Part shown: one piece after another, positions 31,810 to 34,413 of the stretch
How the letters are laid out: each line of letters opens with the position of its first letter
How positions within the stretch are numbered: position 1 is the stretch's first letter
DNA from: Bacillota bacterium
Lineage (GTDB): Bacteria; Bacillota; Clostridia; Tissierellales; Tissierellaceae
DNA length: 34,413 nucleotides
Direction of reading: 5' to 3'
Assembly: GCA_023388495.1 (NCBI GenBank)
Contig: JAEWGC010000020.1
Coordinates: forward strand, 1 to 34,413
Notes under the pieces: generated by a model
Databases searched by the model: none
What the model was told of the DNA's origin: nothing
Seen by the model: the letters and a program-made list of their open reading frames with translations, nothing else
Translations under genes and position numbers: made by a program

Positions 31810-33622
31810 AAAAGATAATATAATTCTTAAAGCATATAAATTTGTAATTTCCCATGAAATAATGTATCTTTTTGTAAATATATTAGATGGAATAGTTACT
31901 GCAGTTACACCATTTATTGCTATTTATTATTCAAAAATGATTATTAATTCTCTAATTATAGGGGATAGAAAAGAGGAAGTTATTAAATACATCCTATTAA
32001 CAATTGGATTAACTTTAATATTAAGCATTATAAAGAACATTTTAGATAATATGGATAAATACTATGAAGCGAAGATGTATAGAAAATTAGAAATGGCGAA
32101 AAATCAAAAGATAATTGATTTGGACTATGAATTTATTGAAAAAGAAGAGACACAAAATATAGTTCAAAACATAAAAATGCTTGAACAAAACGGAAATCAT
32201 AGTTTTCGCAGTCTTATACACTCTACCTATATAGCGACTCATGGTGTTGTTACAGTAATATTATCAATTGTTTTGGCTAAAGGTGTTTTCTTGGCTGATA
32301 TATCTACTAATGGAATTAGCAATATGAGTATTAATATTATATTTATAATATTCCTAATAGTTGTTAATCTGACTTCCTTCATATCCTTGGCTAAGGCCAA
32401 TACCAAGCTATCCAATTATGTAGTGAGCTATTCTAATGAACTTTTTAGATTAAGTGGAGCCTATGATTTTTTATCCCTTGATTATAAATCAGGAAAAGAC
32501 ATTCGGATTTATGGTAAAAAACTGCCTCAGAATCATAATAAGAAAATGTATGATGAACTAAATAAAATGTATAAAGGAGTTGCTAGGATATTTGGAGTAG
32601 GTAATATAATCCCCAGTTTAGCAGGTAATATTTCCATTGGGGCAATATACCTGTTTGTAGGTTGGAAAGCCATAGTTAAGGCAATTAGCATAGGAGAAAT
32701 AGTACAATATACTGGTGCGATTTCTAGATTGTTTGAAGGGGTTAATAATATAATTACGGCAATCTCTAATACCATAGCAAACAAGGTATATTTTAATAAA
32801 TTATTCCATTTTCTAGAATTAAGTGGCGGAAAATATATGGGTAGTATTCCAATGGAAAAGAGATTAGATAATAAATATAAAATTGAATTTAAAAATGTTA
32901 GTTTTAGATACCCAGGTACTGAAAAATATGTATTAAAGGATTTAAACTTAAAGCTTGATATGGGTAAAAGACTTGCCATAGTTGGAATGAATGGATCAGG
33001 AAAAACCACATTTATAAAACTTCTTATTCGGCTATATGACCCAACAGAAGGGCAAATACTATTAAACGGTATAGATATAAAGAACTATAATTACGATGAG
33101 TATCTAAGGATTTTCTCAGTAGTATTTCAGGATTTTAAATTGTTCTCCTTTGGACTTGGGCAAAATGTAGGGGCAAATATGGAATATAATGAAGATAGAG
33201 TTGAGGAATGTTTAAAAGAAGTAGGATTTAATAAAAGATTAGATACTCTACCTATGGGATTATCCACTCCACTATATAGGGATTTTGATGAAAGTGGAAT
33301 GGAGATATCTGGCGGTGAGGCTCAAAAGATTGCCATGGCTAGGGCAATATATAAAAATAGACCATTTATTATATTAGATGAACCAACTGCGGCACTGGAT
33401 CCTATTTCAGAATTTGAAATATATACGAAATTTGATGAAATTGTTGAAGATAAAACAGCAATTTATATCTCCCATAGACTATCTTCCTGTAGATTTTGCG
33501 ACGATATAGTAGTTTTTCACGAGGGTAAAATAATTCAGAGAGGAAGACATGAAGAATTATTAAAAGAAGAGCAAGGGAAGTACCATAAACTGTGGAACGC
33601 TCAGGCACAGTATTATGTTTAG
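31802..33622 (+). CDS. ABC exporter half-transporter, second of a pair
   Basis: A 606-residue partner with the same layout: about six membrane helices (to about residue 340), then Walker A GMNGSGKTT near residue 395, Q-loop in VVFQDFKLFS, signature ISGGEAQKI, Walker B FIILDEPTAALDP with Glu, and ISHRLSSC. Both halves keep the catalytic glutamate and a readable signature, so no clearly degenerate site is visible, unlike many heterodimeric exporters. GGGGGTG upstream of the ATG lies in the end of the first gene. Coupled translation supports a 1:1 heterodimer. The substrate is unknown. The LytTR/GHKL neighbours suggest a signal peptide or antimicrobial. Confidence 0.92.
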   Translation: MNRKDNIILKAYKFVISHEIMYLFVNILDGIVTAVTPFIAIYYSKMIINSLIIGDRKEEVIKYILLTIGLTLILSIIKNILDNMDKYYEAKMYRKLEMAKNQKIIDLDYEFIEKEETQNIVQNIKMLEQNGNHSFRSLIHSTYIATHGVVTVILSIVLAKGVFLADISTNGISNMSINIIFIIFLIVVNLTSFISLAKANTKLSNYVVSYSNELFRLSGAYDFLSLDYKSGKDIRIYGKKLPQNHNKKMYDELNKMYKGVARIFGVGNIIPSLAGNISIGAIYLFVGWKAIVKAISIGEIVQYTGAISRLFEGVNNIITAISNTIANKVYFNKLFHFLELSGGKYMGSIPMEKRLDNKYKIEFKNVSFRYPGTEKYVLKDLNLKLDMGKRLAIVGMNGSGKTTFIKLLIRLYDPTEGQILLNGIDIKNYNYDEYLRIFSVVFQDFKLFSFGLGQNVGANMEYNEDRVEECLKEVGFNKRLDTLPMGLSTPLYRDFDESGMEISGGEAQKIAMARAIYKNRPFIILDEPTAALDPISEFEIYTKFDEIVEDKTAIYISHRLSSCRFCDDIVVFHEGKIIQRGRHEELLKEEQGKYHKLWNAQAQYYV

Positions 33623-33698
33623 TAGATAGTAAGTATCTATAAAAAATAATTAATGAAGTTTGTTTAAGCTATGATTAGCAAAGGAGATGTAAGGATAG

Positions 33699-33738
33699 AA
33701 AGAGTTACTTTTAAATAGGATAAAAGTGACTCTTTTTT
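33699..33738 (+). terminator. Terminator after the ABC pair
   Basis: A 15-bp stem (33699-33713 with 33721-33735, one G-U pair), loop AATAGGA, followed by a run of six T. Confidence 0.92.
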
Positions 33739-33762
33739 ATTTGGTTTAAATTAATGTTTAGG

Positions 33763-33795
33763 CTAATATTGCAGAAATAATGCCCAGTTTTGCAG
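33763..33795 (+). promoter_or_regulatory. Second 21-bp-offset repeat, VirR-box-like
   Basis: CTAATATTGCAG (33763-33774) and CCAGTTTTGCAG (33784-33795) repeat at a 21-bp offset and share TTGCAG. The second copy matches the clostridial VirR box CCAGTTNTNCAC in 11 of 12 places as I remember that consensus. A candidate -10, GATAAT, is at 33815, about one helical turn nearer than in the ABC promoter. It may place the CPBP gene under the same LytTR regulator. Confidence 0.5.
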
Positions 33796-33851
33796 GTTGA
33801 ATTACAATTAAAATGATAATATGGTAAGGTGGCAAGTAGGAGGAGATATAT

Positions 33852-34413
33852 ATGGAAAAAATTAATCAAGAGGACTTAAGAAAAATATCAAATAAGGTAG
33901 GGTTATTATTTATTTTACAAATATTTTCATTTGGACTTATTCTGCCAATTCTCTCGAAAGTGGGAATATATAATCAATCTACTAATGGTTTTCTATTTAA
34001 TATGGGGTTTATGTTGATTATAGCTTGTTTATTGTTTCCCTGTGATTTTAAAAAGATGTTTTTAAGAGAGAAAAAAATTGATATATTAGAGGGAGTTTTC
34101 TATGTATTTATATTTTTATCTATATATTTTCCGTTAGCTATTATAATAAGTAATTTATTCTCGCCTCTATATTTTACTAGTATAGGTGAAGAGCAATTAG
34201 CGGTTGGAATATTTATTTTACAAGGAATTATAGTACCAATTGTAGAAGAAATCGTATATAGAGGAATATTATTAGAAAACCTGAGGAAATATGGAGATAG
34301 TTTTGCTATAGTTATTTCTGCACTTATATTTGGTATGATGCATGGTCATAGAGTAGTAGATATATTTTTCGCAGGAATATTTACTGGAGTTGTATATGTT
34401 AAATCGAATCAAC
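33852..34413 (+). CDS. CPBP (Abi/CAAX protease-like) membrane protein, cut by window end
   Basis: The frame runs open to the last base: 187 complete codons, 3-prime part missing. Several hydrophobic segments are present (about residues 18-36, 47-62, 78-100). The CPBP motifs follow: VEEIVYRGILLE near residue 133 (EExxxR) and FGMMHGHR near residue 157 (FxxxH). The motif order is normal, so the protein is probably an active-type intramembrane protease homologue. In many Firmicutes, CPBP proteins sit in LytTR-regulated bacteriocin loci as immunity or maturation proteins, which fits the neighbours here. AGGAGGAG stands before the ATG. Confidence 0.9.
   Translation, partial: MEKINQEDLRKISNKVGLLFILQIFSFGLILPILSKVGIYNQSTNGFLFNMGFMLIIACLLFPCDFKKMFLREKKIDILEGVFYVFIFLSIYFPLAIIISNLFSPLYFTSIGEEQLAVGIFILQGIIVPIVEEIVYRGILLENLRKYGDSFAIVISALIFGMMHGHRVVDIFFAGIFTGVVYVKSNQ

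Noticed and set aside
32533..33009. 158-codon frame opposite the second ABC gene
   Set aside because: It is antisense to a conserved ATPase region, and its apparent protein is the reverse reading of Walker A and flanks.
33623..33760. Hidden bacteriocin or signal-peptide gene after the ABC pair
   Set aside because: Only frames of a few codons are present and none has a leader with a double-glycine or cysteine-rich core.

Overview
The window is AT-rich DNA with short intergenic gaps, strong GGAGG ribosome sites, frequent GTG/TTG starts and many hairpin/T-run terminators. Gene content (DUF1667, DUF503, DUF2225, a VanW protein, an FtsA-like protein with a long tail, an ABC-F protein, a GHKL kinase with a LytTR regulator) points to a low-GC anaerobic Firmicute of the Clostridia/Tissierellia type. 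The species cannot be named from this. No rRNA, tRNA, CRISPR array or prophage was seen.

Layout. 56-1592: an IS91-type (HUH/Y2) transposase on the minus strand with a small CxxC protein behind it. 1685-3409: a MATE exporter facing a stand-alone DUF1667 protein. 3487-10509: a promoter region with an 11-bp-periodic TTAAC direct repeat, then tctC-tctB-tctA (tripartite tricarboxylate transporter), an MgtC/SapB protein, a PhoP/PhoR-type two-component system and a lipoprotein cyclophilin. 10514-12086: an SsuBC/TauBC-type ABC permease and ATPase without a binding protein. 12170-13638: thymidine kinase and NudC. 13938-15616: an ABC-F protein of the antibiotic-resistance type behind a leader hairpin that hides its ribosome site. 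15726-17694: PadR regulator, HAAS/DUF1700 membrane protein and a DUF4097 repeat protein. 18020-19864: a PPP-type phosphatase converging on RodA. 19979-24210: endonuclease IV, QueG, a Kbl/BioF-family acyltransferase, DUF503 and endonuclease III. 24325-28382: FtsA-like, VanW and DUF2225 proteins. 28411 to the end: LytTR response regulator, GHKL kinase with a single membrane helix, two overlapping ABC exporter half-transporters and a CPBP-family membrane protein cut by the window edge.

Two regulatory circuits stand out. The tct promoter carries TTAAC at 3561, 3572, 3583, 3594 and 3616, all on an 11-bp phase. This is the form of a PhoP/PhoB operator, and a PhoP-type regulator and kinase lie at the distal end of the same gene run. 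In the last 6 kb, a pair of 9-mers 21 bp apart (29892-29921) lies upstream of the ABC pair, and a second 21-bp-offset pair, one half resembling a VirR box, lies upstream of the CPBP gene (33763-33795). Both fit LytTR operators, so the regulator, the sensor-poor kinase, the transporter pair and the CPBP protein probably form one peptide- or antimicrobial-response module. This is the strongest candidate here for a poorly described system.

All functional calls come from motif reading and memory of protein families. No database search was run.
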